Shown here: piece by piece, positions 29,744 through 36,627 of the stretch
Layout: each line of letters starts with the position of its first letter
How positions within the stretch are numbered: the stretch's first letter is position 1
Translations under genes and position numbers: made by a program
The notes under the pieces: generated by a model
What the model saw: the letters and a program-made list of their open reading frames with translations, nothing else
Databases searched by the model: none
What the model was told of the DNA's origin: nothing
Assembly: GCA_031406575.1 (NCBI GenBank)
Contig: JANOHP010000197.1
Location: 1 to 46,145 of the forward strand
Direction: 5' to 3'
DNA: 46,145 nt
From: Ga0077555 sp031406575
GTDB lineage: Bacteria > Pseudomonadota > Alphaproteobacteria > Rhizobiales > Hyphomicrobiaceae

Positions 29744-30290
29744 ATCGACGCCATCGTCGAGGACTTCGCACCATCACAATCAGCAGCCGTGAGCGGTGCG
29801 ACCCGGAAAGTCGCCGACGAGTGAGTGGTCGAACCAGAGACCGTCCGGGATGCGACGGCGTTCTACGAACACAGGCCCGTCCATGCAAGCCTCTTGTCGC
29901 GCGCTCCGTTTCCAGCAGGTGTTCGCTCGCGCGTGCCGACGGCGCACGAGCCGCCCGAATCGACCCGACACGGAGCACTGCGTCGATATGACGATGCACC
30001 GATTTGCGCGCTTCGCGCGTTGACTCGTCGGTGTGGTGTAGTGCGCGCCACGCAGTGCGACGCCAACGGTCGACGAAGAGCAGTCGAACGACTGAATGCC
30101 GACAGGAAGCTTGCTGATTGTCGGCTGTTTTTGCGGCAATTGCTCATGCAATCGACCAGACGCGCACGCGTCATGACAACGCGAAGGAGAGGAGCGATTC
30201 AGCACCAGCTGTGACATTCGTTTATCCTGCTGCCAACTTTTTGGCCGCTGGGTGCAATAATTGCTTGCGCCGGGGGTCAATAGGCCCCAT
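29744..30290. other. Long non-coding stretch upstream of speD
   Basis: About 550 bp without a convincing gene. It should contain the promoter for speD and that for the tRNA. A perfect 11-base palindrome GCAATAATTGC (30254-30264) and a short CAGTCG/CGACTG hairpin near 30081-30094 are seen. GCAGTCGAACGA (30080-30091) is repeated in inverted form at 30306-30317 in the speD leader. Confidence 0.5.
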
Positions 30291-30410
30291 ATGCGCCGTC
30301 GCCGTTCGTTCGACTGCCCTGAAGGTCAAGGACATTCCCCAAACCCCAAAGGTAAGGAGCGGGCGGGTCAAAACCTGTCTACTGGTTGGGGAGGGTCATA
30401 TGGCCTTTAA
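30291..30410 (+). CDS. Possible upstream ORF overlapping the speD start
   Basis: ATG at 30291 opens 39 codons that begin MRRRRSFDCPEGQG and stop at TAA 30408-30410, eleven bases inside speD. The four Arg codons at the start recall arginine-rich polyamine-gene leader peptides. The RBS is weak (AGG 6 bases upstream), and an open frame of this length is not rare in GC-rich DNA, so it is only a candidate leader peptide. Confidence 0.3.
   Translation: MRRRRSFDCPEGQGHSPNPKGKERAGQNLSTGWGGSYGL
30337..30395 (+). promoter_or_regulatory. Leader stem that would hide the speD RBS
   Basis: CCCCAAACC (30337-30345) can pair with GGTTGGGG (30384-30391) with one bulged A. The right arm overlaps GGGGAGGG (30388-30395), the RBS of speD. 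A second CCCCAAA at 30344-30350 could compete for the same arm. This suggests translation control of speD; the ligand or trigger is unknown. Confidence 0.4.
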
Positions 30411-30969
30411 TGACACCCTCTTCCAATTGGGGATGGACTTGACTCGTTCAAGCACCGCCCAAAAGGAAGAATCACTCCGAGCCGACGCGCACATCGCGCA
30501 AGAAGACCGTAAAGACTTCTTCATAGAGCGCGATGGCGTGAGGTTTGCGGGAACGCACCTCATCATCGACTTGTTTGGCGCCAAGCGTCTCGATGACATC
30601 AAATTCATCGAGAAGACGCTGAAGCGCTGCGTGGAAGTTGCAGGTGCGACGCTCCTTCATATCCACCTTCACCATTTCACGCCCAATGGCGGCGTGTCTG
30701 GTGTGGCGGTGCTGTCGGAGAGCCACATCTCGATCCACAGTTGGCCAGAGGCGGACTATGCCGCCCTGGACGTGTTCATGTGCGGCGACGCCAAGCCTCA
30801 GTTGGCGGTGCCGGTGCTGAAAGAGGCGTTCGGCGCCACCGACGTGGTGGTCAAAGAACATCTCCGAGGCGAGGAACTCGAGCAGCTCCGCTGGCAAGCC
30901 GCCGCCGAGCGAAAAGCGCCCGTGCGGAAGCCCAAGGTTGAAAAAGAGCGCCGCGTCGTTGCGGCGTAA
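30400..30969 (+). CDS. speD: S-adenosylmethionine decarboxylase proenzyme
   Basis: 189 residues. It decarboxylates S-adenosylmethionine to supply aminopropyl groups for spermidine. This is the short bacterial class: LLHIHLHHFTPNGGVSGV, then the self-cleavage site SESHISIHSWPE, where the chain breaks between Glu107 and Ser108 to make the pyruvoyl cofactor, and DVFMCGD with the catalytic Cys128. A basic C-terminal tail (KAPVRKPKVEKERR) extends past the usual fold. ATG 30400 is chosen for family alignment and GGGGAGGG just upstream; the frame is open to 30118 but not coding. A strong terminator follows, so speE, a kilobase on, is probably a separate unit. Confidence 0.95.
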   Translation: MAFNDTLFQLGMDLTRSSTAQKEESLRADAHIAQEDRKDFFIERDGVRFAGTHLIIDLFGAKRLDDIKFIEKTLKRCVEVAGATLLHIHLHHFTPNGGVSGVAVLSESHISIHSWPEADYAALDVFMCGDAKPQLAVPVLKEAFGATDVVVKEHLRGEELEQLRWQAAAERKAPVRKPKVEKERRVVAA

Positions 30970-30994
30970 TCGGATCGTTTCCGGTTGAAATGAG

Positions 30995-31031
30995 ATCGCG
31001 CGTCCATCCTTGATGGGCGCGCGATTTCGTT
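30995..31031 (+). terminator. Rho-independent terminator of speD
   Basis: A 14-bp stem (30995-31008 with 31012-31025, one G-T pair) closes a three-base CTT loop and is followed by TTCGTTT. It begins 25 bp after the speD stop. The stem is symmetrical enough that the minus strand could fold too, but no minus-strand gene ends here. Confidence 0.85.
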
Positions 31032-31133
31032 TCCGACCCTGCCACCTCCTTGAACTCGGCTGACTGGCAACCCACCTCCCCTTCGCTTCGGTTTGAAATC
31101 GTTTCACCCAGCGGATCGCAGGATGGCAATTGC

Positions 31134-31886
31134 ATGGATAGTCTGATCACCCTGGCCGCTGATCCCGCCAGTTGGGTCGCCTTGGCATTCCTCATCCTGA
31201 TGGAAGTCGTCCTGGGCATCGACAATCTCATCTTCATCGCCATTCTGACCAATCGCCTGCCGGAGCATCAACGAAAGTCCGCGCGGATCATCGGCATCGG
31301 CGGGGCCGTCGTCTTGCGACTGGCGCTGCTCGGCACGATCGCCTTGATCGTCAGGCTCACCTATCCTGTCGTGACGATTTTGGGCAACCAACTGTCTTGG
31401 CGAGATCTGATTCTGATTGGCGGCGGGCTGTTCCTCGTCTGGAAGGCGACCAAGGAAATCCACCATCGCTCCGACAAGAACGCCACGCCCGACATGTTCG
31501 ACGGCTTGGACTCGGGCATTGGCTATACCGCGGCGATCGCGCAAATCCTCATCCTGGACGTGGTTTTTTCGCTCGACAGCATCATTACGGCCGTGGGCAT
31601 GACACCGCACGTGCCCATCATGGTCGTAGCCATGATCGTCACCGTCACGATCATGTTGGTCGCGGCCACACCGCTGTCGAACTTCATCAATGAGCACCCC
31701 ACCGTGGTCATGCTCGCCCTGGCATTTTTGCTGATGATCGGCATGGTGCTGATCGCCGAGGGCTTGGGTACGGACGTCCCCAAGGGATATCTCTACGCGG
31801 CCATGGCATTTTCGGCATTCGTGGAGTGGCTCAACATGCGCGCGGGCAACAGAGCATCGATAGCCGAGACGAAGGAAAAACCGTGA
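31134..31886 (+). CDS. TerC-family integral membrane protein
   Basis: 250 residues with about seven membrane helices. Family marks are the Asp-containing helices VVLGIDNLIFIAILTNRLP and LDVVFSLDSIITAVGMT, the SWRDLILIGGGLFLVWKATK stretch, and EGLGTDVPKGYLYAAMAFS. TerC relatives are linked to tellurite resistance and, more recently, to manganese export and loading of secreted enzymes. The start MDSLITL at 31134 follows AGGA at 10 bases. The gene stands between speD and speE on the same strand, after a terminator, so it likely has its own promoter. Confidence 0.9.
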   Translation: MDSLITLAADPASWVALAFLILMEVVLGIDNLIFIAILTNRLPEHQRKSARIIGIGGAVVLRLALLGTIALIVRLTYPVVTILGNQLSWRDLILIGGGLFLVWKATKEIHHRSDKNATPDMFDGLDSGIGYTAAIAQILILDVVFSLDSIITAVGMTPHVPIMVVAMIVTVTIMLVAATPLSNFINEHPTVVMLALAFLLMIGMVLIAEGLGTDVPKGYLYAAMAFSAFVEWLNMRAGNRASIAETKEKP

Positions 31887-32060
31887 GGCGGAACACACTT
31901 ATCGGACCGCTGCGTCGTGTTCGATCGATAGCTTCGGGTGGTTCTCTGGCGATGTGAGCGCCGCGCAGGCCCCGTCGGGACCCGAGGAGGGTTGATCCGT
32001 CGACCAACCCTGCTAGGAGGACACACGTAGCCTCTCGAGCGAATACGAAAGCACCCTGCC

Positions 32061-33002
32061 ATGTCCACCCGCTGGATCGAAGAAACCTTCCACCCGCATT
32101 GGCGCGTGCGCTTGCAGGCCGACAAGGTGCTACACGAGGTCAAGACCGAGCATCAGCATCTCGTCATCTTCGAGAACGCCACCTGGGGCCGGGTACTGAT
32201 GCTGGACGGCGTCTACCAGCTCACGACATCGGACGAGTTCGTCTACCATGAGATGATGGCGCACGTGCCGCTGATGGCCTTGTCCAAGCCCCGGCGCGTA
32301 CTCGTGGTGGGTGGTGGCGACGGCGGCGTGATGCGAGAAGTGCTCAAGCATCCCATGGTCGAGAAAGCAACGCTGTGCGAGATCGATCGCAGCGTCGTCG
32401 ATCTGTCGCTCGAGCATTATCCCGAGATCGCCGGTGGCGCGCTCGATGATCCGCGTTGCGATCTCGTCATCGCCGACGGCTTGAAATACGTCGCTGGCAC
32501 CAAGGAGAAGTTCGACGCCATCATCGTCGACAGCTCCGAGCCGATCGGGCCGTCGGCCGTGCTGCACACGCCGGAGTTCTTCGGGGACTGCAAGCGCGCG
32601 TTGAAGGACGGCGGCATTCTCGTTACGCAAAACGGATTGCCATTCCTGTTTCCCGAACACCTCGCCGGTACGACACGGGCGTTCGCCACGCTGTTCAAAC
32701 ACGTCGCGCCCTACATGTGCACGCAGCCTTGTTATTTCGGCGGCCCGTTCGCACTGAACTGGGCCTCCGACGACAAAAGCAACCTGGACCTCTCGGAAAA
32801 GAAGCTCGCCCGCCGCCAGGAAAAGCGCGGCATCAAAACCCGCTACTGGACGCCAGCCGTCCACACCGCGGCCTTCGCGCTGCCGGCCTATGCGCAGACG
32901 GTGGTGGATGAGGCGAAGGTGCCGGCTCGGGCGCGCGTCAAAAAGAAACGGCCAGCTCCGCGCGCCAAACCGCGCAGTCCGGCAAAGCGCGTGCGGCGAT
33001 AA
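32061..33002 (+). CDS. speE: Spermidine synthase (polyamine aminopropyltransferase)
   Basis: 313 residues. It moves the aminopropyl group from decarboxylated SAM to putrescine. Motifs seen: WIEETFHPHWRVRL at the start, YHEMMAHVPL, the nucleotide-binding VLVVGGGDGGVMREVLKHP, DLVIADGLKYV and IIVDSSEPIGPSAVLHTPEF, with the catalytic Asp in VDSSEP. The usual chain ends near residue 285; here about 25 further residues are Lys/Arg/Pro-rich (RVKKKRPAPRAKPRSPAKRV). Such a tail is uncommon and might bind nucleic acid or membranes. The RBS close to the ATG is weak; AGGAGG lies about 40 bases upstream and is too far to serve. It works with speD. Confidence 0.95.
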   Translation: MSTRWIEETFHPHWRVRLQADKVLHEVKTEHQHLVIFENATWGRVLMLDGVYQLTTSDEFVYHEMMAHVPLMALSKPRRVLVVGGGDGGVMREVLKHPMVEKATLCEIDRSVVDLSLEHYPEIAGGALDDPRCDLVIADGLKYVAGTKEKFDAIIVDSSEPIGPSAVLHTPEFFGDCKRALKDGGILVTQNGLPFLFPEHLAGTTRAFATLFKHVAPYMCTQPCYFGGPFALNWASDDKSNLDLSEKKLARRQEKRGIKTRYWTPAVHTAAFALPAYAQTVVDEAKVPARARVKKKRPAPRAKPRSPAKRVRR

Positions 33003-33120
33003 TGGTTTGCCGCAGACCGCCCCAGCCCGACGTTGACGTGAATGTCATCTGGAATTGGGGTTGAGATCGGCTACACTGGGCTCCAATTCTCCACCGAGGT
33101 TTCATCCGAGGTCAGCCCCC

Positions 33121-33783
33121 ATGAATTTCTTTCGCAAAAAACCAGGTCTCCCCGATGCGTCGAGCGCGCTGAAGGGCCGCGATCAGCCGATTGCGACCGC
33201 CAAGACGCATTTCCTCAATGGCCGCGATTTGAAGGGGCCGTATCCCGAGGGCCTGGAGACGGCGGTTTTCGGATTTGGGTGTTTCTGGGGTGCAGAGCGC
33301 AAGTTCTGGGAGCTCGAGGACGGCATTTGGATCACCGCCGTCGGTTATGCGGCGGGCATCACGCCCAATCCGACCTACGAAGAAGTCTGCTCGGGCATGA
33401 CAGGCCACAACGAAGTGGTGCTGGTCGTGTTCGACCCCAAGGTGATCAGCTACGACAAACTGCTGAAGACGTTCTGGGAAAATCACGATCCCACGCAAGG
33501 GATGCGCCAGGGCAATGACGTCGGCACACAGTATCGCTCCGGCATCTACCTCACATCACCCTCTCAGCAGGCGGCTGCAGAGGCCAGCAGAGACGTATTC
33601 CAGGCGGCGCTGAGCACCGCGCGCTATGGCGCCATCACGACGGAGATCGTGAACCCAGGCCCCTTCTACTTCGCCGAGGATTATCACCAGCAGTATCTGG
33701 CCAAGGTTCCGCATGGCTATTGCGGCTTGGGTGGCACGGGTGTGACCTGCCAGATCGGCACAGGCGTCAAACAAGAAGCCTAA
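33121..33783 (+). CDS. msrA: Peptide methionine sulfoxide reductase MsrA
   Basis: 220 residues. It reduces methionine-S-sulfoxide in proteins and free form, using a catalytic Cys, here Cys54 in GFGCFWGAER. Also visible are TAVGYAAGITPNPTYEEVC, GHNEVVLVVFDP, WENHDPTQGMRQGNDVGTQY and YFAEDYHQQYLAK. The resolving Cys residues are in the Gly-rich tail (GYCGLGGTGVTC). An extra 45 or so residues precede the core, as in many proteobacterial MsrA. The ATG at 33121 is chosen over 33055 by family. Its stop overlaps the stop of the opposite-strand gene by three bases. Confidence 0.95.
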   Translation: MNFFRKKPGLPDASSALKGRDQPIATAKTHFLNGRDLKGPYPEGLETAVFGFGCFWGAERKFWELEDGIWITAVGYAAGITPNPTYEEVCSGMTGHNEVVLVVFDPKVISYDKLLKTFWENHDPTQGMRQGNDVGTQYRSGIYLTSPSQQAAAEASRDVFQAALSTARYGAITTEIVNPGPFYFAEDYHQQYLAKVPHGYCGLGGTGVTCQIGTGVKQEA

Positions 33784-34808
33784 GTGGCGGACGGCTCGCC
33801 GCTGGCTTTTTCCGTGCTTCGTTCTGACATGGGAACTGGCGTCGGCGAGGTTCGCCGGGGCAAGACGCGCCACGCCCGCGCGCTGCGGCGCTGCTCCGCG
33901 ATTTTCCCCAACAGACTGGCGACGCGGAACAGCGGGTCGGGATGAGCGAAGCGGGCGCCGGCGTCCACGAGCCGCTTCGGGGGGATCGGCGACGTGGCGA
34001 GCAGCACGGGCGCCAGCGACCCCAACATGCGCCGCGCTAGACGTCGTGGCACCGGGCAACTCAACGGCAGGCGCTGCACGCCACGCAAAAGCTCGAGCAC
34101 GCTGACGCCTGTCAGCGGTATCGGGGCCACCCCATTGAACACGCCGTCGAGGTCGCTTCGTGCAAGCAGACCCGCGAGCATCGTTGCGGCGTCGTCCGGA
34201 TCGATCACGGGGATGATCGACCCTGCGAGTGGTAAAACGAGACCGTATTCTGCCAACGCGACAAGCCGCGTCCAAACGGGGTTGGGAGCCAGCAATAGAC
34301 CCAACCTTAGCACCGCAACATTGAGGCCACGAACCCGTGCATCGAGGACGACCTGCTCAATCGCGCGCACGTCCGCTTCCAAGCCCGGCGGGCAGGGGGA
34401 CTGGGTCGACGGTGCCTCGGCGGCGGTTTCGCCGTGGGCCGGCGTCCTGGAGGGCGGAACGGCCAGTGAGGCCACGACCAGCCGTACCCGGCGCTCGGCA
34501 AGGGCTGCGACAACGCTTTGCGTCACATGCAGGCGGGCTTGGTGGGCGGCGGCGAGCTGGCGTTTGTTTGCGCGAGCCGCATAGGGCGCGCCCATGAGGT
34601 GGATCACCTGATCGACGTTTGCCAGGGCCGCCACAGGAAAGGCTTCCGAAAAGGGGTGCCATTCCACCATCTCGACGTGACCGCCGAACGCGCGATCGGC
34701 GGCGAACGGGCGGCGTGTGAGGATGCGAACGCTGCGCCCCTCGCCCAAAAGGCGCTCCACGATCCGTGGACCCAGGCGCCCCGTCGCCCCTGTGACCAGG
34801 ATCGTCAT
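33780..34808 (-). CDS. TIGR01777 (YfcH-like) epimerase-family protein
   Basis: 342 residues with a Rossmann NAD(P) motif, ILVTGATGRLGPRIVERLLG, and the short-chain epimerase layout. The C-terminal part (ATSPIPPKRLVDAGARFAHP) matches the DUF1731 tail that marks the YfcH / TIGR01777 group, once called cell-division inhibitor SulA homologues without proof. The middle lacks an easily seen YxxxK pair, so catalysis is doubtful. A 28-residue basic end (RRTSPTPVPMSERSTEKASG) follows. mepA is 58 bp upstream on the same strand, so the two may be co-transcribed. The stop converges on and overlaps msrA. Confidence 0.78.
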   Translation of the reverse strand: MTILVTGATGRLGPRIVERLLGEGRSVRILTRRPFAADRAFGGHVEMVEWHPFSEAFPVAALANVDQVIHLMGAPYAARANKRQLAAAHQARLHVTQSVVAALAERRVRLVVASLAVPPSRTPAHGETAAEAPSTQSPCPPGLEADVRAIEQVVLDARVRGLNVAVLRLGLLLAPNPVWTRLVALAEYGLVLPLAGSIIPVIDPDDAATMLAGLLARSDLDGVFNGVAPIPLTGVSVLELLRGVQRLPLSCPVPRRLARRMLGSLAPVLLATSPIPPKRLVDAGARFAHPDPLFRVASLLGKIAEQRRSARAWRVLPRRTSPTPVPMSERSTEKASGEPSAT

Positions 34809-34866
34809 CGTCTGCCGACTCGAATGATATGCACGCGTTCGCCGCCCCCTTCAGCGTCGTGCGCGG

Positions 34867-35874
34867 CTACCGCGGTAGCGTGCCCGACTTCGTCTCCCCA
34901 ACGGGACGCACTGTACCCGCATTGATGACCCCGCGACACTCATTGGGAAGTTGGTCCAACGTCACACGCGGTTTGGGCCTGGGCTTGGCATCAGCGCTCG
35001 GCGGCGGCGTGGGCAAAGGAGGACGCCGCAGAATCTTCATCCAGTTGTCGAGTTCGGCGCCGCAGCCGTCTTCGGCAGGGCGAGGAGCCTGATTGGTACA
35101 GCCTTCGCTGCCCGCCGGACAGGAGATACGCATGTGCACATGGTAGTGATGGCCCCAATAGGGTTGTACCTTGCGCAGGTGTTTGCGATCGAGACCGGGC
35201 TGATCGCACATCGCTTTCTTGATGCCGGGATGCACGAACACGCGATCGACTTCGGGGTACGACGCGGCGCGCAGGATCAGCTTGCCGTGCTCGGGCGTCC
35301 ACACTTTCGGGTCGACGAGGATACCGTCGGCGGCGAGCATCGACGTGGCGGCCAAGTCCTCGCGCTCCGTAGCCGTCAGGCGGCGATCCGGCATCGGTGT
35401 CAGCCAGATGTCGGCATCCAGGCCAACTTGGTGGCTGGCGTGGCCCGTCAGCATGGGACCCCCGCGCGGTTGTGAAAGGTCGCCCACGAGCAGCCCCGGC
35501 CAACCGTCGTTGGCCTTGGCATCGGAGGCGAGACGCTCAATCAGGCGAACGAGGTTGGGGTGGCCCCAGTTGCGGTTGCGCGACAGGCGCATGGCCTGCC
35601 AGAGCGCGCCGTCGGCCGGCAACGCTTCGCCGCCCGCCAGGCAGCCGCGCGCGTAAGAGCCAAAGGCGTTCGGTTTCAATGCCGCCGCCGCTGTTGCCGC
35701 ACCAAACAGCACCTTGGCTTCGACGGCTGCCTTTTTGGGGACGAGGATTTTACGTTTGGCGGGGCCCGCCGGGGCATTTTTGGATTGCTGGGCGCGCGTG
35801 CCGTCCAAGGGCAGCAGCAGCGCGCTGATTACGGCCGCGCCGCACATCGCCGCGACAGTTCCGAGGAAGCGCAT
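34867..35874 (-). CDS. mepA: Penicillin-insensitive murein endopeptidase
   Basis: 335 residues, periplasmic. It cuts D-Ala-meso-diaminopimelate cross-links in peptidoglycan with a zinc site of the LAS type. An N-terminal signal peptide (MCGAAVISALLLPLDGTRA) is followed by the M74 domain: NWGHPNLVRLIERLA, GHASHQVGLDADIWLTP (His and Asp ligands) and WGHHYHVHMR (the last zinc His). Paired cysteines in CPAGSEGC and the C-terminal part fit the disulfides known in MepA. A Pro-rich stretch (RRPPLPTPPPSADAKPRP) precedes the last 30 residues. Together with mtgA it represents peptidoglycan growth and turnover in this window. Confidence 0.94.
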   Translation of the reverse strand: MRFLGTVAAMCGAAVISALLLPLDGTRAQQSKNAPAGPAKRKILVPKKAAVEAKVLFGAATAAAALKPNAFGSYARGCLAGGEALPADGALWQAMRLSRNRNWGHPNLVRLIERLASDAKANDGWPGLLVGDLSQPRGGPMLTGHASHQVGLDADIWLTPMPDRRLTATEREDLAATSMLAADGILVDPKVWTPEHGKLILRAASYPEVDRVFVHPGIKKAMCDQPGLDRKHLRKVQPYWGHHYHVHMRISCPAGSEGCTNQAPRPAEDGCGAELDNWMKILRRPPLPTPPPSADAKPRPKPRVTLDQLPNECRGVINAGTVRPVGETKSGTLPR

Positions 35875-35971
35875 CGGGCACCCTCCTGCACGAGATTACA
35901 ATCGACCGACCCTCGAGGAGCCAACCCACGCTTGGGACCAGACTGTTGGCCTCGCTGGCCCCTGAAACGAA

Positions 35972-36003
35972 TGATCCCCACGCCGTCGAGAGCGCGGGGA
36001 TCA
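35972..36003 (-). terminator. Probable terminator of the peroxiredoxin gene
   Basis: TGATCCCC (35972-35979) pairs with GGGGATCA (35996-36003), with a further CGC/GCG pair inside. It lies 20 bp past the stop of the minus-strand peroxiredoxin gene. The T-run after it on that strand is broken (ATTCGTTTC), so strength is uncertain. Confidence 0.6.
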
Positions 36004-36022
36004 AGGGTGTCCAAGGGTCGGA

Positions 36023-36517
36023 TCAGAGGCTCTTGTCGATCATCGAGCACATGGTCTCGGCGCTCGATTTGTCGACGCTACCGGGCGCATCCTCGACGTT
36101 CAGGATTTTGACGACGCCATCGTCGACGGCCATCGCGTAGCGCTTGGAGCGAACGCCCAGGCCGCGCGCCGTCAAATCGATGTCGAGGCCGATTTTCTTG
36201 ACGAAGTCGGCGCCGCCGTCGGCGAGCATGGTCACCTTACCGGTGGCGCCTGTGGCTTTGGCCCACTCGGCCAGCACGAAGGCATCATTGACGGCCGTGC
36301 AGGCGACGGTGGCATAGCCCTTCTTGCCGAGTTCTTCGGCCTTGGCGACGAAGCCCGGCATGTGAGTCTTGTGGCAGGTCGGCGTGAAGGCGCCGGGGAC
36401 CGCGAACAGGGCCACCTTCTTGCCGCCGAACACTTCGGCCGTCGTCATGGGCTTGGGGCCATCGGCCGACATCGTCATGAACGTGGCGTCGGGAAGCTTG
36501 TCGCCAACTTTGATCAT
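36023..36517 (-). CDS. PRX5-like peroxiredoxin
   Basis: 164 residues of the PRX5 / glutaredoxin- or thioredoxin-dependent peroxiredoxin group. It reduces peroxides with peroxidatic Cys48 in AVPGAFTPTCHKTHMPGF. Other conserved parts are VNDAFVLAEWAKATGA and LGVRSKRYAMAVDDGVVK. Cys73 and a Cys nine residues from the end could act in resolution. No signal peptide, so cytoplasmic. The ATG at 36517 follows a GGAG (36531-36534 region on the other strand reads as TCC), so the RBS is not strong. A 17-bp inverted repeat lies directly upstream. Confidence 0.93.
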   Translation of the reverse strand: MIKVGDKLPDATFMTMSADGPKPMTTAEVFGGKKVALFAVPGAFTPTCHKTHMPGFVAKAEELGKKGYATVACTAVNDAFVLAEWAKATGATGKVTMLADGGADFVKKIGLDIDLTARGLGVRSKRYAMAVDDGVVKILNVEDAPGSVDKSSAETMCSMIDKSL

Positions 36518-36543
36518 TGCTCGAACTCCTGGAGTAAGGGAAT

Positions 36544-36617
36544 AGGGAGTAGGGAATAGGAGACTGTTAGGGTAGTGCGCAAATCGAACCTTTGCTACTC
36601 CCTATTCCCTACTCCCT
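36544..36617. repeat. 17-bp perfect inverted repeat of AGGGAATAGGGAGT type
   Basis: AGGGAGTAGGGAATAGG (36544-36560) is the exact reverse complement of CCTATTCCCTACTCCCT (36601-36617), with 40 bases between. Each arm is itself built of short near-repeats (GGGAATA, GGGAGTA). It lies between the DUF4340 gene end and the peroxiredoxin start, and may act as a terminator-like hairpin or as a dispersed repeat. Confidence 0.8.
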
Positions 36618-36627
36618 CCTGCACATA

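Noticed and set aside
28549..29991. 480-codon plus-strand frame over the ABM gene, the oxygenase-like gene and the tRNA
   Set aside because: It runs through a tRNA gene and two supported genes; not coding.
29780..30280. 166-codon minus-strand frame in the speD upstream region
   Set aside because: Its residues are of mixed, shadow-like composition, it has no RBS, and it overlaps the likely promoter region of speD.
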